Below, piece by piece: positions 1 to 4,520 of a stretch of 5,108 nucleotides of DNA. The stretch is from Bacteroidales bacterium (GTDB taxonomy: Bacteria > Bacteroidota > Bacteroidia > Bacteroidales > UBA10428). The notes under the pieces are model-generated. The model did not search any database. It was not told the origin of the DNA and was given only the letters and a program-made list of their open reading frames with translations. Both the position numbers and the translations under genes were made by a program. The DNA is taken from positions 1 to 5,108 of the forward strand of contig DNTK01000102.1 in NCBI GenBank assembly GCA_003508755.1. The letters run 5' to 3'. The first letter of the stretch is position 1; every line of letters begins with the position of its first letter.

Positions 1-669
1 GGTGATATCGCGCATAAATTTAACAGAAGTACTGTAATCTTCCATAAGGGGAATAATGAGGTTATTTAAAGGAGCTACATCCGAAACAAGCTCTTGCTCA
101 AAGGAGATGTTGTTGCGTGCTGCCAGAATCGTTGTGGCATGATCGCCCAGGTATCCGGAAACAATTACCTTATCACCGATATTAAATACTGGAGGTTCCC
201 ATAAATGACTGGCTTCTTCCATGCCTTTTCCAATGCCGGCTGTATTGATAAATAGCTTATCGCATTGTCCCTTTTTTACAACTTTTGTATCGCCGGTGAT
301 TATTTTCACATGTGCTTTCCTGGCTTCTTTGGCCATAGATGCAACAATCTGTTCGAGTATTTCTATTGGTAATCCTTCTTCAAGAATAAACCCTGCACTC
401 AGGTACTGCGGAATGGCACCTCCAACAAGTAGGTCATTTACTGTTCCGCTTACTGCAAGCTTTCCAATATCACCGCCCGGAAAAATGATCGGGTCTATTA
501 CATAGGAATCGGTTGTAAAAGCTGTTTTTGAGGTCGTGTTCACCAGTGAGCAATCATCGAGTTTCGAAAGCTCACTGTTGTTAAAATGTTTTATAAACAC
601 CTGGTTAATTAAATCACGACTTAGTTTACCTCCGGCTCCATGGCCGATTAATATGGTGTCTTCAGGCAT
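1..669 (-). CDS. hypE: HypE, carbamoyl dehydratase of hydrogenase maturation (3' end cut by window)
   Basis: HypE dehydrates the carbamoyl group that HypF places on its C-terminal cysteine, using ATP, to give a thiocyanate that donates CN to the HypC-HypD-bound iron of [NiFe] hydrogenase. I translated the minus strand from the ATG at 669-667; the frame stays open for 223 codons to position 1. Visible PurM-like motifs are HGAGG (residues 10-14), TTDSYVIDP (52-60), FPGGDIGKLAVSGTVNDL (63-80), YLSAGFILEEGL (89-100), ITGDTKVV (124-131) and LFINTAGIG (139-147), all matching the family closely. The start is set by an in-frame stop upstream at 709-711 and by HGAGG lying close to the N-terminus. No Shine-Dalgarno sequence is seen. 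The window ends just before the usual RGG segment, so roughly the last third, including the catalytic C-terminal cysteine, is outside and cannot be checked. The gene follows the kinase after 197 bases and appears to have its own promoter region. Confidence 0.96.
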   Translation of the reverse strand, partial: MPEDTILIGHGAGGKLSRDLINQVFIKHFNNSELSKLDDCSLVNTTSKTAFTTDSYVIDPIIFPGGDIGKLAVSGTVNDLLVGGAIPQYLSAGFILEEGLPIEILEQIVASMAKEARKAHVKIITGDTKVVKKGQCDKLFINTAGIGKGMEEASHLWEPPVFNIGDKVIVSGYLGDHATTILAARNNISFEQELVSDVAPLNNLIIPLMEDYSTSVKFMRDIT

Positions 670-693
670 ATCACTTTGTGTTTGAAAGTGGAT

Positions 694-701
694 TAAAGAT
701 A
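694..701 (-). promoter_or_regulatory. Putative -7 promoter element of hypE (TATCTTTA)
   Basis: On the minus strand the sequence reads TATCTTTA, one mismatch from the Bacteroidota -7 consensus TAnnTTTG, with 24 bases between it and the hypE ATG. The same ten bases, CTATCTTTAA, stand before hypD. No clear -33 TTG is found about 19 bases upstream, which would fit a promoter that needs an activator. The call is an inference from the motif and its position. Confidence 0.4.
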
Positions 702-733
702 GAATTTTTTACAGGAGTGGGGTATACTTTTTA

Positions 734-749
734 CGTGAGTTTTATCACA
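734..749. promoter_or_regulatory. CRP/FNR-family operator candidate
   Basis: The plus strand reads CGTGA-GTTTTA-TCACA, that is TGTGA-N6-TCACG on the minus strand. This is one base from the symmetric CRP-type site TGTGA-N6-TCACA, and the inner GTGA/TCAC arms (735-738 and 745-748) are perfect. Its centre is about 72 bases upstream of the hypE start codon and about 40 bases upstream of the putative -7 element, a sensible place for an activator. CRP/FNR-family proteins often control anaerobic metabolism and hydrogenase genes. Which family member would bind here is not known from the sequence. Confidence 0.5.
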
Positions 750-866
750 CTGATAACTAGACTTTACAATACCTGACAATGTATGCACAATTAATTACAT
801 TCTCTTGCTAAGTAGAGCAGTGAACAAAATCAGGCAAAAATAATGTTCAATATTTGCTTTGTGTTT

Positions 867-2006
867 CTAACTGCCCAACTCTTTAGGTAGTTTTATATAA
901 AAGCGGGTTCCTTTTAACCGGTCCGAAATAAAACCAACTTGTCCCATTAAGTAGTTTTCACCTAAAAGCTTCATACTATAGGTGCCTAAGCCCCGGTTGG
1001 GTCCTTTGGTAGAAAAAGATCGTTGGAATATTTGCATTTGATGAGTTTCAGGAATATAGGCAGGATTGTGCACCCAGAAATTGAGTTCGTTATTGTTGTA
1101 ATGGCATCCAATTGTTACCGTATCTTTCGTTTCCGATGCTTCCAGTGCATTTTTCAGCATGTTGCCCAGAATTCTTCTTAACAAGATGCCATCGGTAACA
1201 AAATCGGTGCCCTCAGCATTAGCTGCAATGGAAATTTTCTTACCTTTTGCTATTTCATGATGCCGTATTTGATTTACAACAGAATCAATGATGTCTGATG
1301 AAAGATTAAATCCGGGATTTACGGAAAGGTCTCCCGATTCGGCTCCACTTAGGTCCCGTTGGTTGGCAATGTCTTCGTTCAGATCCTTGTTGATATCGTC
1401 CAGGTATTCAATCATTTTTTTTATATTCTGAACATCTGTCTCCTGTTTCATTAGACTAATAAATCCCTGGATACTGCCGGTTTTATTTATTACATCATGG
1501 AAAAATATTCTTTCCAGGTTGCGGCGTCTTTTTTCATTGCTAATATCGACCAATGACAATAAATAGAGATCTTCATTGTTCCATTGAAAAGGGGTGGTGG
1601 TAACTTTAAACTCGTGGGCAAAAAGTTGATTATTCTTTTTTGTGGTAAGCCGGCATTCTGCAATAACGTTTTCATTATTACGCTGCGATTGAAGGATGCA
1701 ATTTACCACACCACAAACGGAGCAGTTCTTGCTTGTTCCGCAGCCCCCAATTTCTCTGTTTGCATGAATACAGTACAATAATTCTCCTGGTCGGTGCCCA
1801 ATGATTTCGTTTCTTTTTTCCAAATCAATAATTTCCAGTAATTTCTCATTGGCAAAGACTACCTGGCGGTATTTATTTAGTATGGCTCCGATAAATGGCA
1901 GCGAATTAAGCAGTATATCAATGTATTCAGCCTTTTTCAGAAATTTTAATTTATCTCTGAGTTTATCAATGGATTCTCTGTCTGCCGGTGCATATTCTGT
2001 CTTCAT
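867..2006 (-). CDS. Soluble sensor histidine kinase with a Cys-rich PAS domain
   Basis: This 379-residue protein has no signal peptide or membrane segment, so it should act in the cytosol. A charged, probably helical N-terminus (about 1-30) leads to a PAS domain (about 31-155) that carries C79, H81, C89, C95, C98, C103 and C118, in the pattern C-I-H, GGCGTSKNCSVCG and EC. Such a cluster could bind an Fe-S cluster or zinc, or act as a thiol switch. I recall the same pattern in other bacterial PAS kinases, but know of no characterised ligand. The H-box is FFHDVINKTGSIQGF with H170 as the likely phosphorylation site. The ATPase domain (about 270-375) has an N-box with N282 and N286, an IFQRSFSTKG segment (326-335) and a GLGTYS glycine box (339-344). 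The G1 box is atypical: WVHNPAYIP (311-319) has no DxGxG. No response regulator lies nearby. The gene sits between a siaC-like gene and hypE, suggesting a role in sensing conditions for hydrogenase assembly or use; that role is inferred from position only. Confidence 0.9.
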   Translation of the reverse strand: MKTEYAPADRESIDKLRDKLKFLKKAEYIDILLNSLPFIGAILNKYRQVVFANEKLLEIIDLEKRNEIIGHRPGELLYCIHANREIGGCGTSKNCSVCGVVNCILQSQRNNENVIAECRLTTKKNNQLFAHEFKVTTTPFQWNNEDLYLLSLVDISNEKRRRNLERIFFHDVINKTGSIQGFISLMKQETDVQNIKKMIEYLDDINKDLNEDIANQRDLSGAESGDLSVNPGFNLSSDIIDSVVNQIRHHEIAKGKKISIAANAEGTDFVTDGILLRRILGNMLKNALEASETKDTVTIGCHYNNNELNFWVHNPAYIPETHQMQIFQRSFSTKGPNRGLGTYSMKLLGENYLMGQVGFISDRLKGTRFYIKLPKELGS

Positions 2007-2029
2007 TCTACCAAAAACTGGAAAGTGTA

Positions 2030-2052
2030 ATTTTACTTAAAAAAAGTAAAAT
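2030..2052. promoter_or_regulatory. Inverted repeat, possible operator before the kinase
   Basis: ATTTTACTT (2030-2038) and AAGTAAAAT (2044-2052) are perfect 9-base inverted arms around five A residues. The near edge is 23 bases from the kinase start codon, a typical place for a repressor site. It could also fold as a weak hairpin in the mRNA leader. The very low GC makes a chance match less unlikely than usual. Confidence 0.4.
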
Positions 2053-2069
2053 ATAATCGGAGTAATTTG

Positions 2070-2084
2070 TTAAAATAATTTTAA
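2070..2084. repeat. 15-base AT palindrome
   Basis: TTAAAAT-A-ATTTTAA is a perfect palindrome with a single central base, about 70 bases upstream of the kinase start. It may belong to the same operator region as the repeats at 2030-2052 and 2140-2151. The composition is only A and T, so evidence for function is weak. Confidence 0.3.
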
Positions 2085-2139
2085 AAGGCGGTTCCTGAGA
2101 ATTTTGGATAAACCCACTCAGGCAATCGAATAATTGCTT

Positions 2140-2151
2140 AGTAAATTTACT
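2140..2151. repeat. 12-base perfect palindrome AGTAAATTTACT
   Basis: AGTAAATTTACT is self-complementary over all 12 bases. It shares the half-site AGTAAA/TTTACT with the repeat at 2030-2052 (AAGTAAAAT), which hints that one protein could recognise both. It lies about 135 bases upstream of the kinase start. Confidence 0.35.
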
Positions 2152-2285
2152 TTGGCAGTATGCAACGGGGCAGCTATATTTACTACAAAGCATGAACGAA
2201 AACATGTATGATTATTTGATAGCAGACTGTTATAGGAGAAACACTATTTCAATTGTGTTTTAAAAGCACCTCAGAAAATTGCAGC

Positions 2286-2311
2286 TCCGTACATGAAAGC
2301 CCTTGCACGGA
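2286..2311 (-). terminator. Weak terminator-like hairpin after the siaC-like gene
   Basis: On the minus strand, immediately after the TAA stop, TCCGTGC can pair with GTACGGA (7 pairs, one G-U) around a 12-base loop. The downstream T-run is short and delayed (ATTTT after six bases), so this is a weak terminator at best. It could instead be an mRNA-stabilising or attenuating hairpin between the siaC-like gene and the kinase. Confidence 0.3.
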
Positions 2312-2710
2312 TTAAATTCCCAGTATATTAAGCCGCCCGGGTTGCTCCTTGATATGGTATTCGAAATCATGTTCGTACAACAAATCTTCGCCCAGCTCTT
2401 TCATTTCCTCATCACCTTTGGCATAATACCAATTGATTTTAATGTTGCTCTTGTTTCTTAAATTGTAGATGGCAGTTAGAATTTTTGCTACCATATGAGT
2501 GGAGCCGGTGTTCAGGTATTCGAAGTTAAATTCCACTTGGGTGGAATCTGCACATTCGTGCTTATATTCTTCGATAGACCATAAAATGGGGTAAAAAGCT
2601 TCCAGAACATTTTCCGGTAAGGAAGTGCCTCCCATATAGAGTGTGCCTGTTTCTGGTTCGAAATGTATTTCCGGATGGTCCTTGGTGCCCTTAATGTGCA
2701 TCGATTTCAT
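2312..2710 (-). CDS. SiaC-family (DUF1987) regulatory phosphoprotein
   Basis: This 132-residue soluble protein matches the SiaC/DUF1987 family in length and layout. It has an N-terminal HPEIHFEPETGTLYMGG segment (12-28), the SLPEN motif (30-34), a long helix AFYPILWSIEEY (38-49), a strand and turn with FEYLNTGST (63-71), and a basic-acidic C-terminal half. In Pseudomonas aeruginosa SiaC is phosphorylated by the kinase SiaB, dephosphorylated by SiaA, and in its unphosphorylated form activates the diguanylate cyclase SiaD; I recall the site as Thr68. Here T68 in NTGS (with S70 and T71) is the natural counterpart. No SiaA, SiaB or cyclase homologue is in the window, so the partner is unknown; the downstream histidine-kinase-like gene is the only candidate here. 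ATG at 2710 was chosen, but M4 (MHIKG) is equally possible. The gene lies 177 bases after hypD and is followed by a weak hairpin. Family assignment is fairly sure; function is not. Confidence 0.82.
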   Translation of the reverse strand: MKSMHIKGTKDHPEIHFEPETGTLYMGGTSLPENVLEAFYPILWSIEEYKHECADSTQVEFNFEYLNTGSTHMVAKILTAIYNLRNKSNIKINWYYAKGDEEMKELGEDLLYEHDFEYHIKEQPGRLNILGI

Positions 2711-2744
2711 AGCCTCACGATTTTTCTTTCATCTCTTTCAATTA

Positions 2745-2754
2745 AAGTATACTT
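2745..2754. promoter_or_regulatory. Palindrome AAGTATACTT upstream of the siaC-like gene
   Basis: AAGTATACTT is a perfect 10-base palindrome, with 34 bases between it and the start codon. AAGTATAC also occurs on the minus strand before hypE (about 722-729), and TATACT/AGTATA arms occur before hypD (4023-4038). A common regulator is possible but the motif is short. On the minus strand TATACTTTAA also loosely resembles a -7 element. Confidence 0.25.
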
Positions 2755-2814
2755 GTGCCCGGGCCTATAAGTTATGGTGAAGGCTGATAATATGACGAAA
2801 CACTTCTGAGAGCT

Positions 2815-2834
2815 GATAAATGGATTAATTTATC
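2815..2834. repeat. Inverted repeat in the hypD to siaC-like gap
   Basis: GATAAAT (2815-2821) and ATTTATC (2828-2834) are perfect 7-base arms around six bases. The spacing and total length of 20 suit a dimeric DNA-binding protein, and the site is about 105 bases upstream of the siaC-like start. It has too little GC and no T-run to be a terminator for hypD. The rest of this 177-base gap shows no gene. Confidence 0.3.
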
Positions 2835-2887
2835 TTGTGAGTATGGATTTTAGTCTGACTTGATTTGAACTCATGTAGGATTTATTC

Positions 2888-3967
2888 TTATTCCTGGAAC
2901 TTGTAATAAGCTGCACAGGTGCCTTCGCTCGAAACCATGCAGGCACCAACCGGATTTTCAGGGGTGCATGTTTTTCTGAATAGCTTACAATCTGTAGGTT
3001 TGTTCATCCCCTTTAAGATAGAGCCGCAGAGGCAGGCCTTTGGTTCCGGCTTTTCCTTAATATCCAGCGGAATGCGAACTTCAGCATCGAATGCAGAAAA
3101 TTCTTTTTTAAGCTTTAGTCCACTGCCTGGTATAGCTCCGATTCCCCTCCAGGAATCAATACAGGGTTCAAAGCAGGAGTCAACCATTTCCTGTGCTTTT
3201 ACATTTCCCTCATAGGTAACTGCCCGGGCATATTGTATTTCAACAGATGGTTTGCGGTTTTCAATTTGCTCCACGAGCATCAGCACGGATTGTAAAATAT
3301 CTACAGGCTCAAACCCCGATATGGCAACGGCGATATTATATTTTTCGACCAGTGGAAGATAGATTTTTGATCCGGCAATTGTGCTCACGTGGCCGGGACC
3401 AATATAGCCATCAATCTGAGTACCTTCTTCAATTAAGGCGCTCATGGCCGGCGGCATCAACTTGTGGGCCGACAACACCAAAAAATTTTTAAGCTCTTTC
3501 TTTTTCGCTTCCAGCACTGCCACGGCTGTCGAAGGGGTGGTGGTTTCGAATCCTATTCCCAGAAAGATCACAGTTTTTTCCGGATTTTCTTCTGCCAATT
3601 TAATCGATTCAAGCGTGGAATATACTATCCGCACATCGGCACCCCTTGCCTTTTCTTTTAACAAAGAAGTTTCTGTTCCGGGCACACGCATTAAATCGCC
3701 ATAGGTGGTAATTATAGTATCGGCCTGTCTTGAGTATTCAATCGCTTTATCAATAAAACTGCGGTTGGTCACACAAACAGGACAACCTGGTCCTGATAAA
3801 AGTTCAACGGTTCCCGGAAGTAGATTATGAATTCCATATTTACGGATGGCCATGGTATGGCCACCGCATACTTCCATGATGCGGATCTTTTGTTTTGATC
3901 TGTTCTGAATCTCTTTTACAAGGGATTGGGCAATTTTTTTATCGCGGTATTCGTCGAGGTGTTTCAT
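2888..3967 (-). CDS. hypD: HypD, iron-sulfur scaffold of the Fe(CN)2CO cofactor
   Basis: HypD works with HypC to build the Fe(CN)2CO moiety of [NiFe] hydrogenases in the cytosol, receiving cyanide from HypE. The 359-residue length is normal. The conserved family motifs are all present: CGGHT (C34, H37), GPGCPVC (C62, C65), YGDLMRVPGT (89-98), GFETTTPSTA (139-148), HKLMPPAM (168-175), YIGPGHVSTIAG (188-199) and AISGFEP (215-221). The C-terminal region carries C312, C314, C327, C334, C343 and C351, which include the ligands of its [4Fe-4S] cluster. ATG at 3967 places the first motif at the usual distance from the N-terminus; no Shine-Dalgarno sequence is seen. hypD is separated from hypC by a terminator and 304 bases, so it is likely transcribed from its own promoter, unlike the tight hypCD pairs seen in many bacteria. 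The next gene downstream is not hypE but a siaC-like gene. Confidence 0.97.
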   Translation of the reverse strand: MKHLDEYRDKKIAQSLVKEIQNRSKQKIRIMEVCGGHTMAIRKYGIHNLLPGTVELLSGPGCPVCVTNRSFIDKAIEYSRQADTIITTYGDLMRVPGTETSLLKEKARGADVRIVYSTLESIKLAEENPEKTVIFLGIGFETTTPSTAVAVLEAKKKELKNFLVLSAHKLMPPAMSALIEEGTQIDGYIGPGHVSTIAGSKIYLPLVEKYNIAVAISGFEPVDILQSVLMLVEQIENRKPSVEIQYARAVTYEGNVKAQEMVDSCFEPCIDSWRGIGAIPGSGLKLKKEFSAFDAEVRIPLDIKEKPEPKACLCGSILKGMNKPTDCKLFRKTCTPENPVGACMVSSEGTCAAYYKFQE

Positions 3968-3992
3968 GAGAAGTGCGGTTCAGTGTATATAT

Positions 3993-4007
3993 TATCTTTT
4001 AAAGATA
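3993..4007 (-). promoter_or_regulatory. Putative hypD promoter element inside a 15-base palindrome
   Basis: The sequence TATCTTT-T-AAAGATA is a perfect palindrome with one central base. Read on the minus strand it gives TATCTTTA, a one-mismatch Bacteroidota -7 element with 32 bases between it and the hypD ATG, and it shares CTATCTTTAA with the hypE upstream region. No clear -33 TTG is present. It may serve as promoter, operator or both. Confidence 0.4.
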
Positions 4008-4022
4008 GGAAATTCGTGTGTA

Positions 4023-4038
4023 TATACTGATTAGTATA
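4023..4038. repeat. Inverted repeat TATACT-N4-AGTATA
   Basis: TATACT (4023-4028) and AGTATA (4033-4038) are perfect 6-base arms around GATT. The site lies 16 bases upstream of the promoter-like palindrome of hypD, a position suited to an activator. The arms are short and AT-rich, so chance is a real alternative. Confidence 0.3.
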
Positions 4039-4074
4039 GGTATTTACTTCAAACAATGGTTTTTATTCCATCAA

Positions 4075-4139
4075 GCACCACTCAATCCCCTAAAGGGGAA
4101 GCTCTGCGCGCTATTCCCTTTAGGGAAGAAAAGGGGTGC
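4075..4139. repeat. Intergenic inverted-repeat element (CCCTAAAGGG / CCCTTTAGGG)
   Basis: CCCTAAAGGG (4088-4097) and CCCTTTAGGG (4116-4125) are perfect 10-base inverted arms around an 18-base GC-rich loop. An outer pair, GCACC (4075-4079) and GGTGC (4135-4139), encloses them. The element could form a long imperfect hairpin in RNA or a cruciform in DNA. I associate CCCCTAAAGGGG-type sequences with dispersed intergenic repeats in Bacteroidota genomes; this is recalled, not checked. It may be a relic or a small non-autonomous element. It sits downstream of the hypC terminator and so outside the hypFC transcript. Confidence 0.6.
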
Positions 4140-4212
4140 GCTGCTGGAAGAAAACGATTCTGGTATAGTATGGATGTTTTTACTACGGATTATTATGTAC
4201 TTTATTGAAACT

Positions 4213-4244
4213 AAAAAATGGAACCCACTTTTCAGCGGATTCCA
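4213..4244 (-). terminator. Intrinsic terminator of hypF-hypC
   Basis: On the minus strand, 27 bases after the hypC stop codon, TGGAATCCGC pairs fully with GTGGGTTCCA (10 pairs, two of them G-U) around the loop TGAAAA, followed directly by six T residues. This is a textbook rho-independent terminator and the strongest non-coding signal in the window. It implies that most hypF-hypC transcription ends before hypD. Confidence 0.85.
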
Positions 4245-4271
4245 TTAGGTCTTAGCGATTGAGACGCATCG

Positions 4272-4520
4272 TTAAATCTCAATGTAGGCAATCATGTCCT
4301 CCGGATCTTCCTCAACCATATCGTTGAGCATTTCCAAAGTTTCTTTTGCCTCTTTTTCGTCGATTTTTTCCAAAGCAAAACCGGTGTGAACCAATACGTA
4401 ATCTCCGATTTCTACTTTTTCGATGAGTTGAAGTCCAACATCTATGATGCTGCCTCCGATTGATGCTTGAGCGATGTCACCTTCGATTTTAACAATCTTA
4501 GCGGGTACACTTAAACACAT
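4272..4520 (-). CDS. hypC: HypC, hydrogenase maturation chaperone
   Basis: HypC is a small cytosolic chaperone that forms the HypC-HypD complex on which Fe(CN)2CO is assembled, then delivers it to the hydrogenase large-subunit precursor. The 82-residue protein begins with the signature MCLSVPAKI; Cys2, exposed after removal of Met1, is the iron-binding residue. The following IGGSIIDVGLQLI (21-33) and GDYVLVHTGFALEKIDE (38-54) segments match the HypC/HupF OB-like fold. The C-terminus is acidic. The ATG overlaps the end of hypF by 10 bases (ATGTGTTTAA contains both signals), which suggests translational coupling. A strong terminator follows, so hypC is the last gene of its unit. Confidence 0.96.
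   Translation of the reverse strand: MCLSVPAKIVKIEGDIAQASIGGSIIDVGLQLIEKVEIGDYVLVHTGFALEKIDEKEAKETLEMLNDMVEEDPEDMIAYIEI

Larger units (their letters stand above)
2007..2311. other. 305-base AT-rich gap between siaC-like gene and kinase
   Basis: I see no convincing gene here. The one open frame longer than 60 codons (2008-2205, minus) resembles no family I know and has low-complexity content. The stretch holds several palindromes (2030-2052, 2070-2084, 2140-2151), a looser inverted repeat AAACAC-N10-GTGTTT at 2239-2260, and a hairpin right after the siaC-like stop codon (2286-2311). It reads as a regulatory region for the kinase, possibly with its own promoter. TATATTTT on the minus strand at about 2046-2056 is a weak -7 candidate. 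Confidence 0.5.
3968..4271. other. 304-base gap between hypC and hypD
   Basis: No gene is supported here. From hypC toward hypD the stretch contains an intrinsic terminator (4213-4244), an inverted-repeat element (4075-4139), a TATACT/AGTATA inverted repeat (4023-4038), two direct copies of GTGTATATA (3983-3991 and 4018-4026) and a palindromic promoter-like element (3993-4007). A 76-codon plus-strand frame (4018-4248) runs through the repeat and terminator and is judged spurious. Confidence 0.6.

Noticed and set aside
221..505. 94-codon plus-strand frame opposite hypE
   Set aside because: The minus-strand frame here encodes clear HypE motifs over the whole span.
835..842. TATTTTTG on the minus strand, a full match to the -7 consensus TAnnTTTG
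   Set aside because: No -33 element at the right distance and it is about 165 bases from the hypE start, just after the kinase stop. A chance match in AT-rich DNA is likely, though a distal hypE promoter cannot be excluded.
1584..2040. Plus-strand frames opposite the kinase, and a 61-codon minus-strand frame at 1490-1675
   Set aside because: They are shadows of the kinase reading frame, which has consistent PAS and kinase motifs.
2153..2170. TGGCAG...TGCAA as a sigma-54 promoter
   Set aside because: The GG to GC spacing is wrong for a -24/-12 promoter and it points along the plus strand, where there is no gene.
2008..2205. 65-codon minus-strand frame upstream of the kinase
   Set aside because: No recognisable family, odd composition, and it covers the palindrome-rich regulatory stretch. 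Its end nearly abuts the kinase start, but nothing else supports translation.
2239..2260. AAACAC-N10-GTGTTT inverted repeat
   Set aside because: Six-base arms with a ten-base spacer in AT-rich DNA are weak evidence; noted within the gap description only.
2757..2764. Palindrome GCCCGGGC before the siaC-like gene
   Set aside because: An isolated 8-base palindrome with no loop and no T-run; not a terminator and too short to call as an operator.
2919..3704. Several plus-strand frames opposite hypD
   Set aside because: They are antisense shadows of a well-conserved hypD gene; the hypD motifs fix the coding strand and frame.
4018..4248. 76-codon plus-strand open frame between hypC and hypD
   Set aside because: It runs through the CCCTAAAGGG repeat and the hypC terminator, its translation shows repeat-type residues (PLNPLKG, FPLGK) and it resembles no protein family I know. 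Chance frame over non-coding elements.
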